IMG/VR virus record: IMGVR_UViG_3300050821_008002
Location: 1 to 55,884 of that record
DNA from: a virus
DNA length: 55,884 nt
Reading direction: 5' to 3' (one strand)
In this document: in pieces, positions 46,927 to 53,922 of the stretch
Numbering within the stretch: position 1 is the stretch's first letter
Layout: the number at the start of each line of letters is the position of its first letter
Made by a program: the position numbers and the translations under genes
Notes under the pieces: generated by a model
The model's database searches: none
What the model was told of the DNA's origin: nothing
The model's input: the letters and a program-made list of their open reading frames with translations, nothing else

Positions 46927-47376
46927 GTGCCTCCGATGATCACCAACATTAAGGACCAACTTATCCGGGATGAAGGCGTGCGCCTCCAAAAGTACCCGGA
47001 CTCGCGCGGCTTCGACACCATCGGAGTGGGGCACAACCTGGACGCCAATCCCCTTCCCTTCGACATCTCCGAAGGCGTCACGTTCGCACAGGCATCGCAG
47101 ATTTTAGATGACGATCTCGCGCGGGTTACCTCGAAGCTATTCGCGGATTTGCCCTGGCTGAAGAATCTCGACACGGTCCGGCAAGGCGTCTTCCTGAATA
47201 TGGCCTTCAACATGGGAGAGGGCGGCATCCTCGAATTCCATCACGACCTGGCGGACACCCAGGCTGGAAACTACGTGAAAGCCGCGGCGGACATGAAAGC
47301 CTCGGAGTGGTACACGCAAGTGGGAGCTCGGGCGCAGCGGCTTTGCCAACAGATGATTTCAGGTGAGTGGCAGTAG
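46927..47376 (+). CDS. lysozyme, GH24 / T4 type (149 aa)
   Basis: Catalytic triad spacing is exact: E16, D25 and T31 (nine and six residues apart, as in T4 E11, D20, T26), within D-E-G-V-R-L-Q-K-Y-P-D-S-R-G-F-D-T-I-G-V-G-H. The C-terminus N-M-A-F-N-M-G and W-Y-x-Q-V-G-A-R-A-Q-R completes the fold. It cuts murein in the periplasm. It has no signal peptide, so it needs the holin. GTG start at 46927. Confidence 0.92.
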   Translation: MPPMITNIKDQLIRDEGVRLQKYPDSRGFDTIGVGHNLDANPLPFDISEGVTFAQASQILDDDLARVTSKLFADLPWLKNLDTVRQGVFLNMAFNMGEGGILEFHHDLADTQAGNYVKAAADMKASEWYTQVGARAQRLCQQMISGEWQ

Positions 47377-47395
47377 GTAGAAAAGGACAATATCT

Positions 47396-47692
47396 ATGAG
47401 CAAACTGATTGCAGCCATTAAACGATTCTGGTCTTCCCTGCCCCACCCAGCGCAGGCGTTGATCCTCCTATTCGCCACCACGGCCGGCACAACCCTCGGG
47501 AAAGAACTGCAAGAACTTTTTCTCGGCAATGAAGCCTTCACCTGGTCCGTGCTGAAACACGATCTCATCGTCGCCATTTTCGCTGGAGCTGCGGTGGTGC
47601 GCGCGTTCTACATGCTGCCGAACCAGAGTGGGAAGCAGTTGCAGGCTGTCGCGAATTCACAGTCCCCCACTCCGCAACCACCCGCGCAATGA
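47396..47692 (+). CDS. holin candidate (98 aa)
   Basis: ATG 20 bases after the lysozyme stop. Two hydrophobic segments (AQALILLFATTAGTTLG and KHDLIVAIFAGAAVVRAFYM region) with a polar loop and a Pro/Gln tail: class II holin-like plan. Neighbouring the lysozyme supports a holin role. Stop overlaps the next ATG. Confidence 0.65.
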   Translation: MSKLIAAIKRFWSSLPHPAQALILLFATTAGTTLGKELQELFLGNEAFTWSVLKHDLIVAIFAGAAVVRAFYMLPNQSGKQLQAVANSQSPTPQPPAQ

Positions 47693-47880
47693 AGCTGATC
47701 ACGCTGCACGATCTCAACAATCCATCGCAGGAGATCGGCATCGATGCCGACGATTTTTCTCTTGCGGTGCCGTTCGGCTCGGGCTCGTCCGTGCGAGTCA
47801 AGAGTTCCGATCAGCCGATCGCGGTGCATGAATCCCCGGAGCGCGTGCTGGAGATCGTCCGGGATGCAGAAGGGGCGTAG
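47689..47880 (+). CDS. hypothetical protein of the lysis module (63 aa)
   Basis: ATG overlaps the previous stop. Acidic beta protein with L-T-L-type strands (K-L-I-T-L-H-D-L-N-N). Unknown function. Co-translated with the holin candidate. Confidence 0.5.
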   Translation: MKLITLHDLNNPSQEIGIDADDFSLAVPFGSGSSVRVKSSDQPIAVHESPERVLEIVRDAEGA

Positions 47881-47964
47881 GTGCGACGAATCCGCGCAGT
47901 CCTCCGGGGTTTCGCGGCCTTGATTCTGTATTGGCTGCGTCTCGGAAGAAAAGGAAAGTGGTGA
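47881..47964 (+). CDS. very small basic protein (27 aa)
   Basis: GTG follows the previous stop directly. MRRIRAVLRGFAALILYWLR is basic and amphipathic/hydrophobic, possibly a membrane-active peptide or a small spanin piece. Spacing supports coding. Confidence 0.4.
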   Translation: MRRIRAVLRGFAALILYWLRLGRKGKW

Positions 47965-47970
47965 ATAGCT

Positions 47971-48282
47971 ATGGGCTTAGTCGATTTTCCTGATCCGGTC
48001 TCGATGTTCGAGGGGGCGAAGACTGCCGGCCTCGAACGCGAAGTAATCAACGCCCTGATGAGCGCGGCCTACAGCGCATGGATCACGTTCCTGTGGGAAA
48101 CCGGCGATGCGAAGTGGATCGACTGGGCAGGCGAAGGACAGGCGCTGAAGAAGGCCGCCACGACTGCCTATCTCTCGCTCGCAGCACTCCAAGAAAAAAA
48201 GTTTCTTACTCTCACCGTGCCGAAGGACTTGCTCGACGCGGACAACCTCAGCCAGTTCCAAACTCAGGAGAAAACGAAATGA
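47971..48282 (+). CDS. hypothetical late protein (103 aa)
   Basis: ATG 47971 after AAGGAAAGTGG. A helical protein with aromatic segments (Y-S-A-W-I-T-F-L-W-E-T-G), possibly peripheral to the membrane. Stop overlaps the next ATG. Unknown function; a lysis accessory is possible. Confidence 0.5.
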   Translation: MGLVDFPDPVSMFEGAKTAGLEREVINALMSAAYSAWITFLWETGDAKWIDWAGEGQALKKAATTAYLSLAALQEKKFLTLTVPKDLLDADNLSQFQTQEKTK

Positions 48283-48599
48283 GCTTCAAAGGTGTCATTG
48301 CCAAAGTAGTGGCCGATGCGGAGAAGGTGAAGTCCGCTGTGGCCAAGGCCGCGTCCGAAGTGGATGCGGAACTTCCCAAACTCGAAGCCGACGCGCCTGA
48401 AGTCGAAGCCGTCGCAAACGCCATCCTGCCTGGCGCTTCCACCTACATGAATCTGGGGATCAGTGTGCTCGAAAGCCTCGCCGACATTCTCGATTCAGGG
48501 AACGCGGCGGCCGAAGCGAACCTGGTCAACGCCGGGCTCGACACTGCGCTGATCGCAGAGATCAAGACGCAGATCGCAAACCTGAAAAAGCTGGTCTGA
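48279..48599 (+). CDS. helical late protein (106 aa)
   Basis: ATG 48279 overlaps the previous stop and follows CAGGAG. Entirely helical and Ala/Glu/Val-rich (V-A-D-A-E-K-V-K-S-A-V-A-K-A-A), with one semi-hydrophobic region (I-S-V-L-E-S-L-A-D-I-L). Similar small proteins follow holin genes in several soil phages, by memory. Unknown function. Confidence 0.55.
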   Translation: MSFKGVIAKVVADAEKVKSAVAKAASEVDAELPKLEADAPEVEAVANAILPGASTYMNLGISVLESLADILDSGNAAAEANLVNAGLDTALIAEIKTQIANLKKLV

Positions 48600-48601
48600 G
48601 C

Positions 48602-48799
48602 GTGACCCACTGCTCGGACTGCGGTTCCTGGGGACATCGTGCCAGTAGTCCACGGTGTCCCTACCGCGAAGCATTGAAGCGGCAGGATCCGTTCGGACTG
48701 AATCCGCCCAGACCACTATTCGAGGTGGAGTCTCGGATCAGTGACCCGGCCGTCCGGGATGCGACGGAGAGCACGGTGTTTCTGCCGAGGGCCAGTTAG
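48602..48799 (+). CDS. small zinc-site protein, last late gene (65 aa)
   Basis: GTG 48602, two bases after the previous stop. C-S-D-C-G-S-W-G-H at residues 4-12 and C-P-Y near 20 form a zinc knuckle. Ends four bases into the convergent leftward gene, where late transcription meets the opposite direction. Confidence 0.55.
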   Translation: MTHCSDCGSWGHRASSPRCPYREALKRQDPFGLNPPRPLFEVESRISDPAVRDATESTVFLPRAS

Positions 48800-49206
48800 C
48801 TTACCTCCTGCAGGCGTTTCGGCGGCGAGATCACAACTCCTTGCCCGAGGCTTCGTGGCAAATTCACACGTGGGAGTTCTAGTCGCCCGCGCAATTCCTG
48901 CCACGCGCTGATGATGATGGCCGGGTTTTTGGCGACCATGCGCGACATGATTTCGTAGGCGAGGATGTAGAGCGGTTGCGTCGGCGGCGGAATTTTTCCC
49001 ATCGCAAAATCGACGCAGCACTCGATGCACATGTAAACCTGCCCTGATTCGGATTTCGGCGGATCGGGAATCCCGAAGGCTTCGTAAAGCTGCGGCATTT
49101 CAGGAACTCCTACGAGGCGGCCCATCAGCGTGAACGTGGACCCAGCCTCTGAAATCTCAAGGGTTTGGCGGCACAGGATACAAGGAGCGGACTGGCGAGC
49201 TGGCAT
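48796..49206 (-). CDS. leftward gene, zinc-ribbon protein (136 aa)
   Basis: ATG 49206 has CGGAGGAACC upstream, an ideal ribosome-binding site; a longer frame from 49227 starts inside the operator. C-I-L-C near residue 10 and C-I-E-C-C near 60 make a zinc ribbon; the C-terminus is helical with a basic end. It is divergent from the anti-CBASS-like gene with paired GTTGTACAAC palindromes between. Candidate repressor or regulator, but no HTH is visible. Confidence 0.6.
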   Translation of the reverse strand: MPARQSAPCILCRQTLEISEAGSTFTLMGRLVGVPEMPQLYEAFGIPDPPKSESGQVYMCIECCVDFAMGKIPPPTQPLYILAYEIMSRMVAKNPAIIISAWQELRGRLELPRVNLPRSLGQGVVISPPKRLQEVS

Positions 49207-49218
49207 CGGTTCCTCCGG

Positions 49219-49239
49219 GTTGTACAACGGTTGTACAAC
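49219..49239. promoter_or_regulatory. tandem GTTGTACAAC palindromes (operator)
   Basis: Two perfect 10-bp palindromes at 49219-49228 and 49230-49239, 11 bp centre to centre, one helical turn apart on the same face. The left copy begins 12 bases upstream of the ATG of the leftward gene. A dimeric regulator probably binds both sites; autoregulation of the leftward gene or control of the rightward early genes are both possible. Confidence 0.7.
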
Positions 49240-49318
49240 GCACCCAGTGTCGCACTGCCGTCAAGCTCAGGCTGTGGAAGTTACCTTGGGTATCTAGTCA
49301 GTAAACTCAGCACGAAAG

Positions 49319-49330
49319 TACAGTGGCCGC
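49319..49330 (+). promoter_or_regulatory. TANNNT box, leaderless pattern, for the anti-CBASS-like gene
   Basis: TACAGT (49319-49324), six bases (GGCCGC), ATG 49331. No Shine-Dalgarno is present. No clear -35 box. Confidence 0.5.
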
Positions 49331-49639
49331 ATGTGCTACGACACCGAGAAAAACACCGCTGAAAAGATGCGCGCCGATATTCCACGAATGCCCGGCGGAA
49401 CAGAGCAAATCCGCCCGATGACTGAGGAGGAGCGCGTCAACGAACTCTTCACCCACAAATTTCCGACGCATCTGACCGGTCCGAAGTTCGAGACCATCCG
49501 CGAGACCGCGCGTCACATGGCGAAAGTCATTCTGATGAACGTCCCGTCCGGCGCGGACCGCTACATCGCAATCCAGAAACTCCGGGAAGTTGTGATGGTC
49601 GCGAACGCCGGGATCGCGAACGATGGACTGACGTTGTAA
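49331..49639 (+). CDS. Acb2/Tad1-hairpin-like protein, anti-CBASS candidate (102 aa)
   Basis: Residues about 39-100 match the pattern of the Acb2/Tad1 hairpin family: F-x-H-K-F-P, then P-K-F-E-T-I-R-E-T-A-R-H-M-A-K-V-I, a short N-V-P-S-G loop and R-Y-I-A-I-Q-K-L-R-E-V-V-M-V-A-N-A-G-I-A. The A-[IL]-x-K-L-x-E-[AV]-V-M-x-A-N-A-x-I-A end is the most telling part. Acb2 proteins are hexameric sponges that bind CBASS and Thoeris cyclic-nucleotide messengers. It is the first gene of the rightward early string and has a leaderless-type promoter, as suits a defence inhibitor needed at once. The assignment is by pattern memory. Confidence 0.7.
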   Translation: MCYDTEKNTAEKMRADIPRMPGGTEQIRPMTEEERVNELFTHKFPTHLTGPKFETIRETARHMAKVILMNVPSGADRYIAIQKLREVVMVANAGIANDGLTL

Positions 49640-49642
49640 TCT

Positions 49643-50047
49643 ATGCCGACCGCCGCCGCCAAACAGGCTCTCGTTGTCACCAAAGACGAGCTCGCGCAGA
49701 TCGCCAAGCGCCAGCGGGCCATCACTGAGTTTTTCGATAATTTGTCGATCGCTGAAATTTACGACGGATTGGTCCGGGCCTGGGCGAAGCAGCCGCGCTC
49801 GACCGTCGCAGACCTGTACAACGCGCACGAGACCATCCGCGAGCAAGCGAAGGGTCTTTACGATCACGCGGATCTCGCGCTGAAGAAACTCGTCCGCGTT
49901 TGGAAAAAAGGGAAGCGGGCTCCGATCGACGCCCAGCACTACCTTGAAATCGAAGACGCCTTCCGGGGCCAGGTGAAAGCCTTCGCGCCCGGCTTCGCGC
50001 ACCGCTACAAACTGAAACTCCGCACGACAGCTCCCGAATCCGAGTAG
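49643..50047 (+). CDS. hypothetical helical protein (134 aa)
   Basis: ATG three bases after the previous stop. Mostly helical (V-T-K-D-E-L-A-Q-I-A-K-R-Q-R-A-I), basic C-terminus. Coupled to the anti-CBASS-like gene. Unknown function; possible co-acting defence factor. Confidence 0.55.
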   Translation: MPTAAAKQALVVTKDELAQIAKRQRAITEFFDNLSIAEIYDGLVRAWAKQPRSTVADLYNAHETIREQAKGLYDHADLALKKLVRVWKKGKRAPIDAQHYLEIEDAFRGQVKAFAPGFAHRYKLKLRTTAPESE

Positions 50048-50392
50048 TTTCTCCGTCGTCTTTCCCGCCCGCTTTTCTGAATTTTCCCATGTGTCGAGTT
50101 TGGCCCTGGGGTTGCTTCGCCGCTTCGACAGGCGGGTTTTGGGGTTGGGGTTGTTCGTCCAAAAAACGCTTTCTTGATCCCGCGCAGAGGTGACGAGTGT
50201 GGTTCCTCGGAAGCTTGAGCGCGGCGCCGCGTTGCCCCTGTTTTCTTCGTTTTTTTCTTCGTCGTTTTTGTGGTTGTAGTAAAGGGTTTTGTTTTTGTTG
50301 TTGTTGTTGGTTTTGTTGTTGTGGTTTTTGTCGTTGTGCCTCCAAAATTTTTTCGCGAACCGACTTTTGCACAGTTTTCCCAGAAAATAGGC
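50048..50392. other. low-complexity G+T-rich non-coding stretch
   Basis: A 345-bp gap with strong strand bias: plus-strand runs such as GTTGTTGTTGTTGGTTTTG and TTTTTTTCTTCGTCG, and almost no A or C between about 50265 and 50335. No good rightward ORF; the leftward frames here encode only poly-Gln/poly-Asn and are rejected. Such skewed, unwinding-prone DNA can be an origin or a recombination start site. Confidence 0.6.
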
Positions 50393-50421
50393 TTGACTTT
50401 GTAAATGTTCGCATTTACATT
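50393..50421 (+). promoter_or_regulatory. sigma70-type promoter with palindromic operator
   Basis: TTGACT (50393-50398), a 17-bp spacer and TACATT (50416-50421). The spacer contains TGTAAATG-N4-CATTTACA (50400-50419), a perfect eight-base inverted repeat overlapping the -10 box: an ideal repressor site. The ATG at 50430 is eight bases beyond the box, so this message too may be leaderless. Confidence 0.8.
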
Positions 50422-50429
50422 GCGATGGC

Positions 50430-50813
50430 ATGAGCCTCAAAGCCTGCGCAGCCGACAAGTGCAACAATCGCTTCGAGCCCTACTCCATCGACCAGATTTA
50501 TTGCAGCCCCCGGTGTCGCACTCGTATGGGCGTCCGCGCCTTTCGGAATCGCCTCAAACATGGCGGTGACGACGACGGAGGCGGAGGCAGGCAGCGCCGG
50601 TTGTTTCCGAAGCCAGCGTTGCTCAAGTCTAAGCCCCCGAAAGCCGCGCCAGTTGCCGAACCCACGCTGTTCGAAACGGATTTGCTCGCCCAGGCTTGGC
50701 GGGGCCGTCGAGTAAGGGCAAAACGCGCGCAGCGTCCGATAATTCCAGGTATTATGTCAACTCCGCGCAAACCCTCTGTGCGCATCCAGTCGGGGGCCAA
50801 GCATGTCGCCTAG
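50430..50813 (+). CDS. zinc-site protein, possible regulator (127 aa)
   Basis: The N-terminus has C-A-A-D-K-C-N-N-R-F then I-Y-C-S-P-R-C-R-T-R, a zinc finger of the C-x4-C-x14-C-x3-C type found in phage and bacterial proteins resembling CGNR or FCS fingers. A basic, disordered C-terminus (R-R-V-R-A-K-R-A-Q-R) could bind DNA. First gene after the strong operator-controlled promoter. Confidence 0.65.
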   Translation: MSLKACAADKCNNRFEPYSIDQIYCSPRCRTRMGVRAFRNRLKHGGDDDGGGGRQRRLFPKPALLKSKPPKAAPVAEPTLFETDLLAQAWRGRRVRAKRAQRPIIPGIMSTPRKPSVRIQSGAKHVA

Positions 50814-50929
50814 CGCCCCTCTCACCCTCCGCGCGTTTTTCCTGTTGGTCGCAGTTCTCGTTGTCGCGATATCGCTCGCGGGTGCGTCCAATGCTCGGGT
50901 TATAGGCGCTTCCCCCCAGGAAAGCCTAC

Positions 50930-51307
50930 ATGCCAGCCACTCGTCTCTTCGCGCGCATTCTCCTGCGCCTGGAGCAAGCCGAACTCTGCGAACAGAAACC
51001 CCACTTCCGGGACGATTATCGAATCGCCTGGATCACCGTTTTGAAAGCCTGGCGCGGCGAGCCCGAGCCCCACGTGCAAGCGACGTACCGCGTGCTAGGC
51101 GTTCACCCGAATCGCGTCTGGGATTCGCTGGTCGCGAGACGGCAGAGTTTGCTCGGCGCCGAGTACCCGGTCTGGTACGACGAGCGCGGCAACTACAAGA
51201 TCGAGCCGCTGGTGATGGCGAGCTCGCCGCGGAAGCCGGTGCAATCGGAGAGACGGCTGCAGGCACGGCTGGAGTTTGGTCCGAAAAGCGACGATCGCGC
51301 AGCCTGA
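50930..51307 (+). CDS. hypothetical basic protein (125 aa)
   Basis: ATG 50930 after CAGGAAAGCCTAC. Helical, Arg-rich (R-L-F-A-R-I-L-L-R-L-E-Q-A) with a C-terminal basic patch. The gap 50814-50929 contains a membrane-like frame starting at 50803 that I do not accept. May bind nucleic acid. Confidence 0.55.
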   Translation: MPATRLFARILLRLEQAELCEQKPHFRDDYRIAWITVLKAWRGEPEPHVQATYRVLGVHPNRVWDSLVARRQSLLGAEYPVWYDERGNYKIEPLVMASSPRKPVQSERRLQARLEFGPKSDDRAA

Positions 51308-51388
51308 AAAGTGTGACGTAAAAAACAATCGGCGCGGGTTCATAGGCCGCGCCGACACAAAATCAAGTCGCCCTTCGACGGAGACTCA

Positions 51389-51796
51389 GTGAGAGCATTC
51401 CACAATTCGCCTGCCGATTCAAGCGAAAAATCTGCGGAAAACTCCGCCCTTTCTGTGGATTCTCCCCGCGCCGTCGCGCTCAAGCTGGCGGCTGATCTAG
51501 CCCGTCAATTGGGAATGGTTCGCACCTGGCCGAACGTCCAGGCCATCCGGCTGGCGATTGAGACAGAGGCGGAATATTCCCAGATTTCCGTAGGGAACGC
51601 CGCCGCGCTCATCGTCTGTGCCGCCTTGGATTTCACCATCGTTAGCCCGGAGCACTACAGCTTTCAGGCTGCGACCATTCTCCGTAAATCGAACAACGTC
51701 AACCGATTCTGGTTCGAGGACTGTCTTTGGCGTCACAAGGATGCCTACAAAAAAATGCTTTACCAACTCCAGCAACGGTCCGAGGTTTCCACGTGA
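51389..51796 (+). CDS. hypothetical helical protein (135 aa)
   Basis: GTG start at 51389, 10 bases after CGACGGAG. Contains helical elements (A-V-A-L-K-L-A-A-D-L-A-R-Q-L) and an aromatic F-W-F-E-D-C-L-W-R-H. Looks like a replication-initiation accessory in style only. Stop overlaps the cold-shock gene. Confidence 0.55.
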   Translation: MRAFHNSPADSSEKSAENSALSVDSPRAVALKLAADLARQLGMVRTWPNVQAIRLAIETEAEYSQISVGNAAALIVCAALDFTIVSPEHYSFQAATILRKSNNVNRFWFEDCLWRHKDAYKKMLYQLQQRSEVST

Positions 51797-52023
51797 TGGG
51801 AGTCGTCAAGTTTTTCGATCCGGTGGCAGGTTACGGCTTCATCATCCCGGAAGGTGGGGGGAAAGATGTTTTCTTTCACCAAACCGCGTTGCAGGAGACG
51901 ACCCGGGTGAGCACCGGGCATGAGGTCGAATACTCACTGTTTCAAGTGTTTGGGAAGGACAAGCCGCGCGCACTCAGTGTGCGGTTGCTGAACAAACGGA
52001 GCCTATCGTATGCCGCGGATTGA
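51796..52023 (+). CDS. cold-shock-domain protein (75 aa)
   Basis: Residues 1-66 are a cold-shock domain: V-K-F-F-D-P-V-A-G-Y-G-F-I with RNP1-like G-Y-G-F-I at 12-16, and D-V-F-F-H (RNP2) at 24-28, then E-V-E-Y and P-R-A-L-S-V. It binds single-stranded RNA or DNA and could unfold phage mRNAs or protect ssDNA. ATG overlaps the previous stop. Phage-encoded Csps are known but not common. Confidence 0.9.
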   Translation: MGVVKFFDPVAGYGFIIPEGGGKDVFFHQTALQETTRVSTGHEVEYSLFQVFGKDKPRALSVRLLNKRSLSYAAD

Positions 52024-52071
52024 GTTCTGGGGCTACACGGTCGAGACGGAGGGAGAAAGTTTGTGAGCCTG

Positions 52072-52139
52072 GGTCTACAGAGTTTTGCTGTTGGTGAATT
52101 CGTTGGGATGGGGCCCTACCCCCGATCTGAGAGGAGCTG
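52072..52139 (-). repeat. GGGACCC/GTAGA repeat element H (reverse orientation)
   Basis: Minus strand: GGGGGTAGGGCCCCATCCC, a spacer with CCAACAGCAAAAC and CTGTAGACC. Close to copy I. It ends at the GTG start of the gene at 52140 on the other strand. Confidence 0.65.
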
Positions 52140-52391
52140 GTGAGCGCGGTGAAACGTAAACCTCAAACCGTCTGGGACGAACCGGCGCTGCTCCATGCGG
52201 TGAAGGACGAGAAGGGGCGTGTCATCGCCTTTGGTCGCACGAAGTTGGGACATGCCGTGTACGACGTGATTTTTTCTTCGATGTCCGCGAAGAAGGCAGC
52301 CAAGAAGCATCACGTCTCGCGGGAATTTGTTTTGCAGAAGCGCCGCGAGTGGCGCGAGAAGAAACGCAGCAAATCGAAAGGGGCAGCCTGA
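52140..52391 (+). CDS. hypothetical basic protein, possible HTH (83 aa)
   Basis: GTG 52140 after GAGAGGAGCTG. The middle has S-A-K-K-A-A-K-K-H-H-V-S-R-E-F-V-L-Q-K-R, which looks like the recognition part of a simple helix-turn-helix followed by a basic helix. Stop shares bases with the next ATG. Unknown function. Confidence 0.55.
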   Translation: MSAVKRKPQTVWDEPALLHAVKDEKGRVIAFGRTKLGHAVYDVIFSSMSAKKAAKKHHVSREFVLQKRREWREKKRSKSKGAA

Positions 52392-53038
52392 TGGCAAAGC
52401 AGGAAAGCAAAATCCGCGTCAATGAGAAATCCCCGCTGAAATGGGCCGACGGCTGGGACCGAATCCCGATCGGCGATCGCAAGGACATGAAGGCGTGGAA
52501 GAAACCTTTCGCCTACTACCGGGATGCACTCGTGCAGCAGCTCGAACGACTGGGCGCGAACGAAGTCGTGATCTCGTTCAACACCGGCGATGATGCGCGG
52601 CGCGATCCCGGCGTGACCGTGTATTTCTCAAAGCCAGTGAAGGCCGACTATAGCTGGCAAATGGGCCTCGGGATCGACAACCCCGCACCCACCATCATCG
52701 AGATCGACGAGGCTTATCGAAAGAAAGCCTTGCTCAACCATCCCGATCGTGGCGGCGATGTCGAGATTTTCAAAAAGCTCGGCAAGTATCGCGAAGCCGC
52801 GAAAGCCTGGGTCCTGGGCAAACAAGGGACCGACTTCGAGTTCGCGCTTCCCTGCGATCGCTTTTCCGAGCCGCGCTGGAACATCAACGCGCTGCGCCTC
52901 GGCGTCGCCGCTCTGCGTCGGCTCGAAGAGTACGGCCTGCCGGGAATGCTCGAACGTACATTCCGCGGATTCCGCGTAGCTCTGGCCGCGCACGCCAGTT
53001 CGGAGGAAGGCAATGTCGACAAAGCCGTTAACTCTTAA
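52391..53038 (+). CDS. J-domain protein (215 aa)
   Basis: The central segment, residues about 100-140, is a J-domain: I-D-E-A-Y-R-K-K-A-L-L-N-H-P-D-R-G-G-D, with the diagnostic H-P-D at 117-119, then a third helix I-F-K-K-L-G-K-Y. The flanking N-terminal 95 residues include a strand-rich region; there is no zinc-repeat part. J-proteins stimulate DnaK ATPase. As in phage lambda replication, it could steer host DnaK to a phage replication or assembly complex. Overlaps the next gene by 26 bases. Confidence 0.85.
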   Translation: MAKQESKIRVNEKSPLKWADGWDRIPIGDRKDMKAWKKPFAYYRDALVQQLERLGANEVVISFNTGDDARRDPGVTVYFSKPVKADYSWQMGLGIDNPAPTIIEIDEAYRKKALLNHPDRGGDVEIFKKLGKYREAAKAWVLGKQGTDFEFALPCDRFSEPRWNINALRLGVAALRRLEEYGLPGMLERTFRGFRVALAAHASSEEGNVDKAVNS

Positions 53039-53540
53039 AGGCGTCATCGATGTCGAAGATGAAAACGAGGAGTTGCTGCGTCAGTGGCGCAGAGAGAAGC
53101 AGCAACTCGAAGACGAAGCCCGCGCTCTTCGGACCGAACTGGAGAACGAGAGAGCGGAACGGGAAAAGCTGCAACGGTCGATTGTGATTCTCCGGCGGCA
53201 ACTGGGTCCGCTCCATCACGCACTGCGCGCCGTGTTTGGGGAGATCGAGATAGCGGTCGGGGAAGAAGAGCCTATGCCCGCGCGAACTGCCGGAAGTCCG
53301 GCACAATCAAGTAACAGCACGAATCCTGATCGATGGAACGCGATCAAGGGACGCCTCACGAAAAAGCAGTCGGAGTTGGTCGACGTGCTCCTGCTCCAGG
53401 GAGGAATGAATCGCACACAATGCGCGAAGGCAATCAAGTCCGACTACACCTTCTGCCGCAAATCCGTCATTGCACCCCTTCTCGCGCAAGGGCTGCTGAT
53501 CGAGGGCGGGGATGGTCTTTTGGAGTTGAAACAGCTATGA
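53013..53540 (+). CDS. coiled-coil plus winged-helix-like protein (175 aa)
   Basis: Residues 16-65 are a coiled coil (E-L-L-R-Q-W-R-R-E-K-Q-Q-L-E-D-E-A-R). Residues about 110-172 form a small helical domain: L-T-K-K-Q-S-E-L-V-D-V-L-L-L-Q-G-G, then T-Q-C-A-K-A-I-K-S-D and a wing, consistent with winged-helix DNA binding. A dimeric DNA-binding role is likely. ATG 53013 lies within the J-domain gene. Confidence 0.65.
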   Translation: MSTKPLTLKGVIDVEDENEELLRQWRREKQQLEDEARALRTELENERAEREKLQRSIVILRRQLGPLHHALRAVFGEIEIAVGEEEPMPARTAGSPAQSSNSTNPDRWNAIKGRLTKKQSELVDVLLLQGGMNRTQCAKAIKSDYTFCRKSVIAPLLAQGLLIEGGDGLLELKQL

Positions 53541-53839
53541 CCTCCCTCATCACCCCCACCATCCTCGAAGAACTAGAGCGGGAGCGCCTCCAGTCGATCG
53601 ATCCCGGCGAGAAGTGCCGATTCTGCGGCTGCTCCCAATTGAATCCCTGCAGGATTCTCTTCGCCCAGTCTGGTTCGCTCATACGACTTGTGTTCGACGA
53701 AGCAGAAGCAGATTTCATGCAAGGCTGCTCCTGGTTTCTTCCCGGAGTGTGCAATGCGCCGGAGTGCGTAGAGAAGCTGCTGATTGAAGCAAGGGGAAGA
53801 GCAGTGCTCTTTGATGCTCAGGGACGAAGGACTGGGTAA
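53537..53839 (+). CDS. zinc-site protein (100 aa)
   Basis: ATG overlaps the previous stop. C-R-F-C-G-C near residue 27 with C-R-I, then C-S-W and C-N-A-P-E-C near 65-77 form two metal sites, a plan seen in other phage zinc-ribbon proteins. Unknown function. Confidence 0.6.
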   Translation: MTSLITPTILEELERERLQSIDPGEKCRFCGCSQLNPCRILFAQSGSLIRLVFDEAEADFMQGCSWFLPGVCNAPECVEKLLIEARGRAVLFDAQGRRTG

Positions 53840-53849
53840 GAAAGCTTTT

Positions 53850-53922
53850 TGTCTACGAAGTTTTGCTGTTGGAGAAAGCGGATCGGGTCCCTACCCCCAA
53901 GCGTAGGAGAAGGTGGTGAGAG
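53850..53922 (-). repeat. GGGACCC/GTAGA repeat element I (reverse orientation)
   Basis: Minus strand: TTGGGGGTAGGGACCCGAT, then CTTTCTCCAACAGCAAAAC and TTCGTAGAC. It has the exact GGGACCC core and CGTAGAC tail of D and F. The gene at 53923 starts directly after its plus-strand end. Confidence 0.7.

Noticed and set aside
49307-50467. 386-residue leftward frame with poly-Asn
   Set aside because: It covers the G+T-rich gap and opposes three rightward genes; the Asn/Lys runs are just the complement of TTG/TTT repeats. The poly-Gln frame 49722-50414 is rejected for the same reason.
50803-51321. 172-residue rightward frame with a hydrophobic N-terminus
   Set aside because: Two-thirds of it is the shadow of the gene at 50930; the hydrophobic start could be real but there is no support for the rest.
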